Shown here: one piece after another, positions 30,069 to 40,001 of the stretch
Layout of the letters: each line of letters opens with the position of its first letter
How positions within the stretch are numbered: the first letter of the stretch is position 1
Source of the DNA: Acidobacteriota bacterium
GTDB taxonomy: Bacteria; Acidobacteriota; Terriglobia; Acidiferrales; UBA7541
Reading direction: 5' to 3'
Assembly: GCA_021788095.1 (NCBI GenBank)
Contig: JAJYLB010000004.1
Location: 86,049-150,048, forward strand
Length of the DNA: 64,000 nt
Notes under the pieces: generated by a model
What the model was told of the DNA's origin: nothing
The model's database searches: none
Seen by the model: the letters and a program-made list of their open reading frames with translations, nothing else
Program-made: the position numbers and the translations under genes

Positions 30069-30791
30069 ATGAAACTGGCCAAACGCAACGGAGTCCCGGC
30101 CTACAAACAGATTCAAAAAGCGATTCTCGCCCGCATCCACGCGGGCGATTTGCGGCCGGGCGACATCGTCGAATCGGAACGCGAGCTCGCCCGCAGGCAC
30201 AAGGTCAGCTTGATGACCGCCCGCCATTCCCTCGCCGATCTCGCCCGTGAGGGCATTCTGCAGCGCCGGCACGGATCGGGCACCTTCGTCGCGCCGCCCA
30301 AAATCCACTTCAACAAATTGATGAGCTACACCGAGCAAATGGCCAGCCGCGGCCTCGCCACCCACTCGCGTATCGTCTTTTCCGGCACCGTCGACGACGA
30401 ACCCGAAATCGCCGCCCGCTTGGCGCTTCCCCCCGCCAGCCGCCTCATCAAAATCGAGCGCGTGCGCCAGGCCGAAGACGAACCCTTCGCCCTCGAGACG
30501 TGTTACCTGTCCGAAGCGGAATTCGGCGGCCTTGCCCGCACGCCGCTGGAGAGGGCCTCCCTGTTCACCACGCTCGAGCGCGATTACGGCGTCGAAATCG
30601 CCTACGCCGACGAAGAAATCGACGCCACCCCCGCGGACGCGCGCACGGCCGGGTTGCTCGCGGTTCCCCGTAGTACGCCGCTCTTGCGCATCCGCCAGGT
30701 GATTTTTTCGACCAAGGGCAAGGCGGTCGTGTACGTGCTCGGACTTTACCTCTCCGGCCGACACACGTTGATGATCCGCCGCTTCCGATAG
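30069..30791 (+). CDS. GntR family transcriptional regulator, HutC/NagR type with UTRA domain
   Basis: The 240-aa protein has an N-terminal winged helix (GVPAYKQIQKAILARIHAGD...ESERELARRHKVSLMTARHS, residues about 8-60) and a C-terminal UTRA ligand domain (about 85-235, with LIKIERVRQAEDEPFALETCY). UTRA-domain GntR proteins such as NagR/DasR/YvoA bind amino-sugar phosphates. Next to a ROK kinase and chitin-related hydrolases, a GlcNAc-6-phosphate or GlcN-6-phosphate effector is likely. GGAG lies 6-9 nt before the ATG at 30069. The candidate operators are in the upstream gap. Confidence 0.9.
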   Translation: MKLAKRNGVPAYKQIQKAILARIHAGDLRPGDIVESERELARRHKVSLMTARHSLADLAREGILQRRHGSGTFVAPPKIHFNKLMSYTEQMASRGLATHSRIVFSGTVDDEPEIAARLALPPASRLIKIERVRQAEDEPFALETCYLSEAEFGGLARTPLERASLFTTLERDYGVEIAYADEEIDATPADARTAGLLAVPRSTPLLRIRQVIFSTKGKAVVYVLGLYLSGRHTLMIRRFR

Positions 30792-30862
30792 CCAGTAGCG
30801 GCCGGAACGAGGCCGAGAGCCAACTAACCTGAGGGGGCTGTGGAAGGGCGGGTGGGATAGCC

Positions 30863-31852
30863 TTGGATGCGACGAGACCTGGGGCGAACGGAAATCCCCT
30901 GTTGGGCGTGGATATCGGCGGCACAAAGGTGGCCGCCGGCTTGGTGGACTCGCGCGGCAGGATTCTGCTGGCGAGGCACCGGCGCATGGTGGCGCGGGGA
31001 ACACCGCAAGAGGGCTTGGAGCCCGTTTTCGCCTCGATCGGAGAGGTCCTGGACGATCCGCGCGCGAAACGGGTTCATACGATCGGCGTCAGCGTCCCGG
31101 GCTGGGTCGACCCGGGACGCGGCATCGTTCTCCGAGCGGCCAACATTCCCTGCTGGCGCAACTTCCCGCTCGCCCGGAAAATCCGCCGTCGCTTCCAGCT
31201 TCCTGTGCGCACGGGGAACGACGGCAACCTCGCCGCGCTTGCCGAAGCCACCTGGGGCGCCGGCCGCGGTTATGCCAGCCTCTTGTATGTCACCGTCGGT
31301 ACCGGCGTCGGCACCGGCATCGTCATCGACGGCCGTCTGTATTCCGGCCGGGCGGGCGGAGCCGTTGAAGGCGGGCATCTTCCCATCAATTTTCGCGGTC
31401 CGCGTTGCGGCTGCGGGAAGCGCGGCTGCGCGGAAGCGTATTTTTCCGGGACCGCCATCGCCCGCCGCGCCCGGCGTCTGGCGGCTACTCCAGCGGGGCG
31501 CAAATCGAAGCTGTTCGATCTGGCTGGAGGAAAGATTCGGGCCGTCACCGCGGAGACCGTGGCCCGAGCGGCTGCCGAGGATGATCCACTCGCCGCACGC
31601 ATCTTGGACGAGGCAGCCGGCTACTTCGCTATCTGGCTCGGGGGCATGATCGATCTACTCGAGCCGGGCGTCATCATCATCGGGGGCGGCATGGGGCGGC
31701 TGATGCTGTCGCTCCGTAGCCGCCTTCGGCGCGGGCTGGAAGCGTGGGCCGCGAATCCTCGCCGCGAGGAAATCCCTCTCGTAGCCGCCCGGTACGGGGC
31801 CGACTCGGCGCTTGTCGGCGCCGCCGCTCTCGGTTTGGCCGACAACGAGTGA
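30863..31852 (+). CDS. ROK family sugar kinase (glucokinase/N-acetylglucosamine kinase type)
   Basis: The 329-aa protein has the ATP-binding GVDIGGTKVAAGLVD at its start, the sugar-binding acidic motif TGNDGNLAALAE, TVGTGVGTGIV, and the ROK zinc motif CGCGKRGCAEAYFSG. It phosphorylates glucose, GlcNAc or related sugars with ATP in the cytoplasm. The context (GntR/UTRA regulator, GH18, GH20, SIS enzyme) favours an amino sugar. It has no repressor HTH, so it is a kinase rather than a NagC-type regulator. A TTG start at 30863 gives MDATRPGANGNPLLGVDIGG. It follows gntR by about 70 bp in the same direction. Confidence 0.9.
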   Translation: MDATRPGANGNPLLGVDIGGTKVAAGLVDSRGRILLARHRRMVARGTPQEGLEPVFASIGEVLDDPRAKRVHTIGVSVPGWVDPGRGIVLRAANIPCWRNFPLARKIRRRFQLPVRTGNDGNLAALAEATWGAGRGYASLLYVTVGTGVGTGIVIDGRLYSGRAGGAVEGGHLPINFRGPRCGCGKRGCAEAYFSGTAIARRARRLAATPAGRKSKLFDLAGGKIRAVTAETVARAAAEDDPLAARILDEAAGYFAIWLGGMIDLLEPGVIIIGGGMGRLMLSLRSRLRRGLEAWAANPRREEIPLVAARYGADSALVGAAALGLADNE

Positions 31853-31903
31853 AGGCGAGATCGCTCGCCTGTTCGCCGCGAGGCCGCGGTCAGGAACGGC
31901 AAA

Positions 31904-34117
31904 ATGTTTAGCCGAGAACGAAAGCGCATCGACGGCAAAGCGCGGGAGGGGAGCGTCCCCCGCGGCCTGCCGATTGCCCGGAACCCAGATGAGTGTCGCT
32001 TCGCCCGGCCGGCTCTCTGTTTGCTGCTCGCTCTTTCCCTGGCTCTCGGCGCGGGCTGCAGGAAAGGCCTGACGACGGGCGGCGCGGGACGCGTGCCTAC
32101 CTTCACCAGGTCCTTCATCCAGGCAGGCCGGCGATACCGCTACACGGTGGCGGGTAGGCCTCCCGAACAGGGCGGGACAACGACGATCGCGACAGCGCTT
32201 GTGCCCGTGTCTTTCCTCTTCGACCGGGGCGGGGAAAAGCCGGTGGTCCTCGGCGCAGACTCCGTGGTGCCGAGCGTGGTCGGCTCGCCCATCTTTCAGA
32301 AGTTCCGCTTCGCCACCGGCGACACGCAATACGGCGACGCGGTGCAGCGGGCCGAGTTTTACCCGCAGGCGGTCCTGAAAGACTGGCACACGCTTCTCGG
32401 GCCCCCGCGGGTGCTCCCAGCCCTCAGGATCGAAATTCCCGTCGCCGATGGGTACCTGCTGACCTCGCGACGCACGGGACGTTCGCTGGCGGTGGTCGAT
32501 GGGCAGTTCCTATTGAAGCAGCTGTTCCGGGCTCTTGCGCAGACAGGGGTCGGCCGGGGAGAGCTCCTCGTCGCTCTCACGAAGGACGCGGAGTTCTACG
32601 CCCTCGGGGACGCGACGGTGTGTTGCTCGTGGGGCTGGCACGGGGTTCTTCGAGAAGCTTCGTCGGAATTGCCTGGAGAATTCATTCTCGGCACCTACCT
32701 CGATCCGGGTGTCGTGCCTGGCTACGAGGACGTTCAGCCTCTGAGCGAGCAGATTGCCGAGTGGATGAACGATCCGCTCGAGGACAGTCGAGCCGACCGG
32801 TTTCCGGCTTGGCGAAATCCCTCGCAGGGGATGGACTGTGCCGGCAGTGGCGAAGGGAGTGATTATCGTCTGGCCGAACCGACCAACGGCGGATCCCTGG
32901 AGAATGCAACGCCGTTAGAGGCCCATGGGACTCTCTATCATCTCGAGAACGTTGCCTTGCTCCCCTGGTTCACCGAAGATCCCCGTCCGAAGACGTTCGA
33001 AGGCGCCTACAGCTTCCCGGACACTCGCGCACTCCCGATTGCCGCCGAGCCCTGTTCGCTTCCCAAGCCGGTGATCGCGCGCCCGGCGGCATCACCGGTT
33101 CCGACCACCGGCGCCGGAAACGGGCACGCGCTGATCGGCTATTGGGTGGGGTATTCCTCCGTTACGAACCTCCCGCTCCGCAGCATCTCCCCGCAATGGG
33201 ACGTCGTCATCGTCGCCTTCGCCCCGCCGGTGAAGGGGTCGACGAGTCGCCTCTATTTCCGAACGCCGGCCGGCTACACGAAAGACGGATTCAAATCGGA
33301 GATCGCCGAGTTGCAGCGCAAGGGGAGAAAGGTTCTCCTATCACTCGGCGGCGGTGGCCGGGTGGTGACCCTGGACACGGCTCAAGACGTCCGCAGTTTC
33401 GTCGGCAGCGTCTCGGCCATCGTGCGCGCCTATGGCTTCGACGGGGTCGATCTCGACCTCGAGACGCCTTCCCTGATCCTCAATCCCGGAGATACCGACT
33501 TCCGAAAACCGACCACGCCTGCGGTGGTCAACCTGATCGCCGCCATGCGGGAGCTACGGCGGCGCTTCGGGCCGAAATTCATGATTTCCGAGGTGCCGGA
33601 AGGTCCCCAAGTCCCCGCGGGCCTGGAGGTTTATGGCGGTCAGTTCGGCTCGTTTTTGCCAGTAATTTATGGTACGCGGAACATCCTGTCTTTCGTCGAT
33701 GTGCAGAACTACAATACGCCTCCACTCGGAGGATTGGACGGAAACTACTACATGCCGGATACGGCGGATTATTACGTCTCCATGACCGAAATGCTGCTGC
33801 ACGGCTTCCCTGTGGCGGGGAATCCGAAGTCTTTTTTCCCGCCCTTGCCGCCCAATAAGGTGGCCATCGGGTTCCTGGTCGGCCGCTCCCTGCTTCCGGC
33901 GATCGAACAGTCCCTGCGGCGGCTCCTCGAAGGCAAGCCGTACGCGGGAGGCCAATACGCGCTCCAGCGGCAAACCGGATATCCAGCGCTCATGGGCGCC
34001 ATGTTCTGGAACATCCCGGCGGACTGGGGAGACAACTACCAGATGTCCAATGCGGTCGGCGCGTTTTTGCACGATCTGCTGCCGGCCCAGGAACCGGGCC
34101 GAAAGGGGTCGCGGTAG
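31904..34117 (+). CDS. GH18 chitinase-like lipoprotein with a large N-terminal region of unknown fold
   Basis: The 737-aa product has a lipoprotein-like leader ending in a lipobox (LALSLALGAGC, about residues 44-54). Residues 60-400 form an unrecognised region (starting FIQAGRRYRYTVAG). From about residue 408 comes a GH18 barrel: ALIGYWVGY, KVLLSLGGGG and the catalytic DGVDLDLE (DxxDxDxE pattern, about residue 511), then VQNYNTPP and FWNIPADWGD. It should cleave chitin or chitooligomers at the cell surface. The ATG at 31904 leaves a long leader before the hydrophobic stretch, so the true start may lie further inside. It lies between the ROK kinase and the sugar porter. Confidence 0.82.
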   Translation: MFSRERKRIDGKAREGSVPRGLPIARNPDECRFARPALCLLLALSLALGAGCRKGLTTGGAGRVPTFTRSFIQAGRRYRYTVAGRPPEQGGTTTIATALVPVSFLFDRGGEKPVVLGADSVVPSVVGSPIFQKFRFATGDTQYGDAVQRAEFYPQAVLKDWHTLLGPPRVLPALRIEIPVADGYLLTSRRTGRSLAVVDGQFLLKQLFRALAQTGVGRGELLVALTKDAEFYALGDATVCCSWGWHGVLREASSELPGEFILGTYLDPGVVPGYEDVQPLSEQIAEWMNDPLEDSRADRFPAWRNPSQGMDCAGSGEGSDYRLAEPTNGGSLENATPLEAHGTLYHLENVALLPWFTEDPRPKTFEGAYSFPDTRALPIAAEPCSLPKPVIARPAASPVPTTGAGNGHALIGYWVGYSSVTNLPLRSISPQWDVVIVAFAPPVKGSTSRLYFRTPAGYTKDGFKSEIAELQRKGRKVLLSLGGGGRVVTLDTAQDVRSFVGSVSAIVRAYGFDGVDLDLETPSLILNPGDTDFRKPTTPAVVNLIAAMRELRRRFGPKFMISEVPEGPQVPAGLEVYGGQFGSFLPVIYGTRNILSFVDVQNYNTPPLGGLDGNYYMPDTADYYVSMTEMLLHGFPVAGNPKSFFPPLPPNKVAIGFLVGRSLLPAIEQSLRRLLEGKPYAGGQYALQRQTGYPALMGAMFWNIPADWGDNYQMSNAVGAFLHDLLPAQEPGRKGSR

Positions 34118-34260
34118 CGTGGCGCTCGAAAGGAGCTGCGCAGGCGTCGAGGCGCGCTTCTCCCCTTTCCTGCGGTCAGGCTGAATCGGCGCGGGAGCGG
34201 CAGTCTGGCTAAACGGGCGAAGCGCGAGCCGGAGGTGCAGAGCAGCGGAGCAACGTGGCG

Positions 34261-36033
34261 ATGAAGAACTCACCGACAACTTACAACCGCTACCTGCTGC
34301 TGGTGGCAGGACTCGGGGGGTTGCTGTACGGGATCGACGTCGGGATCATTGCCGGCGCCCTTCCCTATCTCGAGGCGACTTCCGGCCTGAACGCCCAGCA
34401 GCTGTCGTTCGTGGTCGCTGCGGTCCTGATGGGAACGGTCATCTCGACGCTTTTCGCCGGCCTGCTGGCCGATTGGATGGGGCGCAAGCCCCTTATGATC
34501 GTGAGCGGGCTCCTGTTCGCCGCCAGCGTGCCGATCATCGCGCTTGCGCACGGCTACCAGCCGCTCATCCTGGGCCGCCTGTGCCAAGGCATCAGCGCCG
34601 GCCTGATCGGCGTAGTGGTGCCGCTCTATCTCGCCGAATGCCTGGCGCCCGAACAGCGCGGCCGCGGGACAGCGATGTTTCAGTGGCTGCTGACCATCGG
34701 CATCGTCGCCGCGGCGGTCGTGGGCATGTATTTCAGCTTACGCGTCGAGCAGGTGGCGAAACTCGGCAATCCGCAGCTCCTCTTCGCTTTCAAAGATCAC
34801 GCTTGGCGCGGAATCTTTTGGGTTTCGCTTCCTCCCGGCCTCGTGTTCGTGCTGGGCAGTCTGTGGGTAGCGGAATCGCCGCGCTGGCTGGCTCGCCGGG
34901 GGAAAACCGAAGCGGCGCTCCGAGCCCTCGAGCGGTCGCGCCTGCCGGCGGAGGCGCGGCGCGAACTCGAGGCTATGGAGCAGAACCGAGCGGCGGAGCG
35001 GGGCAACGAGACCCGCCGCGGGGCCGAGGAGTCGTTGCTCCGGCGGAAATACGTGGTTCCGTTTCTATTGGCATGCGTGATCCTCGCCTGCAACACGGCC
35101 ACCGGGATCAACTCGATTATCGGCTACAACACAACGATTCTGATCCAGAGCGGTCTCTCGGACGTCGAGGCGCACTGGGGTTACATCCTCTTCACCGCGG
35201 TGAATGCGCTGGCGACGGTTATCGGTGTCATGCTGGTCGACCGCAAGGGGCGCAAATTCCTGCTGACGGTGGGTACGGCAGGAATTGTGGCTTCGCTTCT
35301 CTTCACCGCTTTCCTCTTTCGCCGCAGCGAGCGGAATCGGGTGGACGTCGCGCGCGCCGTCCAAGCCTTTGCCGGCCAGCGAGAGAGTCTAAGCCTGGAA
35401 TTCACACCGGCGCTTGAGCGGGCGTGGATAACCGAATCGGGGCACGCCGCTTTGGCGGGACGCGCCGCGGCGCTGACCATTATCTACGCCTACGGCGATT
35501 TCAGCGCCTCGACGCCCGTCCTGCGCTCGAACCACCCCGGGGCGACGGCGGTCAAGATCGACCGCGCGAGCTGCGTTCCCGCCAATCGGGTGCTGGCGCT
35601 GTTCTCGAACCCCTTCGGCAATCTGAATCGGGCGCGGACCGCGCCCCTGCGCATCGAGCACGCCCTGCTCACGCCGTTGCCCAGCCGAGCCAATGGATGG
35701 CTGGTCGCGATCAGCCTCTTCGCATTCGTGGCGTTCTTTGCGATGGGCCCGGGCGTGTGCGTCTGGCTGGCTCTCTCGGAGTTGATGCCGACGCGCATTC
35801 GTTCGAACGGGATGAGCGTGGCCCTGGTGATCAACGAGGCGGTTTCGACCTTACTGGCGGCCATTTTCCTGCCGGTGGTGGGGCGATTCGGGTACGCGTC
35901 GATGTTTTTTCTTTTCGCCGGCTTGAGCGTGGTCTATTTCATCACCGTGACGTTCTTCCTGCCGGAAACCAAGGGCATGACGCTCGAGGCGATCGAGCAA
36001 TATTTCTCCGCAACCGGCAAGCAAGCTCGATAG
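34261..36033 (+). CDS. MFS sugar porter with a long periplasmic loop between TM9 and TM10
   Basis: About 590 aa, clearly longer than the usual 460-490 of bacterial sugar porters. TM1 carries GLGGLLYGIDVGIIAGALPYL, the TM2-3 loop LADWMGRKP, TM8-9 DRKGRKFLLT, and the C-terminus PETKG, all sugar-porter signatures. About 120-150 extra residues (from about RRSERNRVDVAR to LTPLPSRANG) sit in the loop between TM9 and TM10, predicted periplasmic. Proton-coupled uptake of a monosaccharide, probably GlcNAc or glucose here. GGAG at 34247-34250 serves either a GTG at 34255 or the ATG at 34261; I cannot decide between them. Confidence 0.88.
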   Translation: MKNSPTTYNRYLLLVAGLGGLLYGIDVGIIAGALPYLEATSGLNAQQLSFVVAAVLMGTVISTLFAGLLADWMGRKPLMIVSGLLFAASVPIIALAHGYQPLILGRLCQGISAGLIGVVVPLYLAECLAPEQRGRGTAMFQWLLTIGIVAAAVVGMYFSLRVEQVAKLGNPQLLFAFKDHAWRGIFWVSLPPGLVFVLGSLWVAESPRWLARRGKTEAALRALERSRLPAEARRELEAMEQNRAAERGNETRRGAEESLLRRKYVVPFLLACVILACNTATGINSIIGYNTTILIQSGLSDVEAHWGYILFTAVNALATVIGVMLVDRKGRKFLLTVGTAGIVASLLFTAFLFRRSERNRVDVARAVQAFAGQRESLSLEFTPALERAWITESGHAALAGRAAALTIIYAYGDFSASTPVLRSNHPGATAVKIDRASCVPANRVLALFSNPFGNLNRARTAPLRIEHALLTPLPSRANGWLVAISLFAFVAFFAMGPGVCVWLALSELMPTRIRSNGMSVALVINEAVSTLLAAIFLPVVGRFGYASMFFLFAGLSVVYFITVTFFLPETKGMTLEAIEQYFSATGKQAR

Positions 36034-36197
36034 GTCGTCCGGAAATAGCGGCCGACCTTCGCGTGATTCGCTTTCCCGCCCCGCCGGAATCCCTGACCAC
36101 CGGATTGGACGTCAAAATGGGAATGCAGGTTTATACCCGTGGAAGACGGCTAGTGTAGAATTTGCACGGCTTCGATTCGGGTTCGGAGACTTTCCAA

Positions 36198-39026
<2,829 letters not shown>

Positions 39027-39268
39027 GCGCGATGCGCCAAGCCCGCTGCCAAAATCAGTCGATGTGTTGACTTCCCCGCCTTCCACGGTTCCGGCAAGCC
39101 GCGGGTGATCGGCCAGTGGACTGCTTGAAAGTCGGTGAAAACGGGTGGGTGAGAGTCCGTGCAAAACTGCCGGCTCAGATGGACTCTAACCCAGCGGTGG
39201 AGAAGCCCTGCAGTCCCGGCGATCGTTTGACTCCGCCTATTGAGCGGTGCCGGGCCATGGCGAAGAGG

Positions 39269-39303
39269 TTGCACATCACCACATTTGTGGTATAGCTATA
39301 CCA
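39269..39303 (+). promoter_or_regulatory. Probable leaderless promoter and operator of the MNT gene
   Basis: A perfect 16-bp palindrome TGGTATAGCTATACCA (39288-39303) ends one base before the MNT start codon. It overlaps a second inverted repeat, ACCAC-ATTT-GTGGT (39278-39291). TTGCAC at 39269-39274 and TATAGC at 39291-39296 form a -35/-10 pair with 16-bp spacing, which would place the transcript start at or within a few bases of the ATG at 39305. No Shine-Dalgarno sequence is present. The encoded protein has its own winged helix, so autoregulation is likely. Confidence 0.55.
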
Positions 39304-39304
39304 T

Positions 39305-39859
39305 ATGCTTGAACTCCGATCGAAAACACGCCGGCGACTTCTCGCGTATTACTTCACAAACCCGACCGCCAAGCATCACCTGCGGGACCTAGCGCGGCGA
39401 CTGGAAATTGATCCCTCGAACCTCTCCAAAGAGCTGGGTCGCCTGGAAGGCGCGGGCTTGTTCCGGTCGGAAGTGAGCGGGCGCCAGAGGTATTACCAGC
39501 TCAACCGGGAATACCCCTTATTTGATGAGGTGCGAAGCATTGTTGCGAAAACGATCGGCGCGGTACCCCTGATTGCCGAGTCGCTCAAGAAAGTGGAGGG
39601 AATAGGCGAAGCCTATCTGTATGGGTCCTTTGCTCGCAACCAGCAAGACACCGCAAGCGACATTGATGTTTTGGTGATCGGCGAGCCCAGCGGCGAGGTC
39701 CTCGCGGAGATCGTGCGGAAACTTGAGCGGCGCCTTGGCCGAGAGATCAATTACACCGTCTTGAGTCGAAAAGAGTTCGACACGCGCCGAAAACGGAAAG
39801 ACGCGTTCATCGTAGACGTCTGGCAAAAGGAGCGAATCTCGCTGGCGGGTGCTACGTGA
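39305..39859 (+). CDS. Minimal nucleotidyltransferase with N-terminal winged helix (MNT antitoxin type)
   Basis: The 184-aa protein has an ArsR-like winged helix (HLRDLARRLEIDPSNLSKEL, residues about 22-65) and a nucleotidyltransferase domain with the catalytic motif GSFARN...SDIDVLVIG at about residues 103-122. This two-domain form pairs with HEPN proteins; in MNT-HEPN modules the MNT protein modifies and neutralises the HEPN RNase by adding AMP. The start codon directly follows an operator-like palindrome. The stop overlaps the GTG of the next, damaged, HEPN-like frame by 4 nt, the usual arrangement of the pair. Confidence 0.85.
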   Translation: MLELRSKTRRRLLAYYFTNPTAKHHLRDLARRLEIDPSNLSKELGRLEGAGLFRSEVSGRQRYYQLNREYPLFDEVRSIVAKTIGAVPLIAESLKKVEGIGEAYLYGSFARNQQDTASDIDVLVIGEPSGEVLAEIVRKLERRLGREINYTVLSRKEFDTRRKRKDAFIVDVWQKERISLAGAT

Positions 39860-40001
39860 AAAAGTTCAAGGCGCAAAGGGTGGACTGGCCGCAAATCGAG
39901 CGCTTTCTCCAAAGCGCAGAGAAGAAGCTCGCCTCGCCCACAAGAACCTGGCTATCGACGACGAGGCCTGCCTTCAACAGGCCTATGAAGCCATGCTCTG
40001 A
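39856..40001 (+). pseudogene. HEPN-domain toxin remnant, frameshifted and truncated
   Basis: The GTG at 39856 opens a frame typical of HEPN partners (MKKFKAQRVDWPQIERFLQSAEKKLAS...). Near 39936 the expected sequence continues in another frame as AHKNLAIDDEACLQQAYEAML and then meets TGA at 39999-40001. A one-base loss in TCG(G)CCCAC explains the shift. The remaining HEPN helices, including the RNase motif, are absent. The 3' end overlaps the end of the convergent primase-helicase gene. The toxin is therefore probably dead while its MNT antitoxin gene is intact. Confidence 0.7.

Noticed and set aside
39050..39260. Structured-looking sequence with GAAAGTC and GAGAGTCC motifs recalling group II intron or riboswitch elements
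   Set aside because: No conserved domain V or known riboswitch core could be recognised; left as unexplained intergenic sequence.
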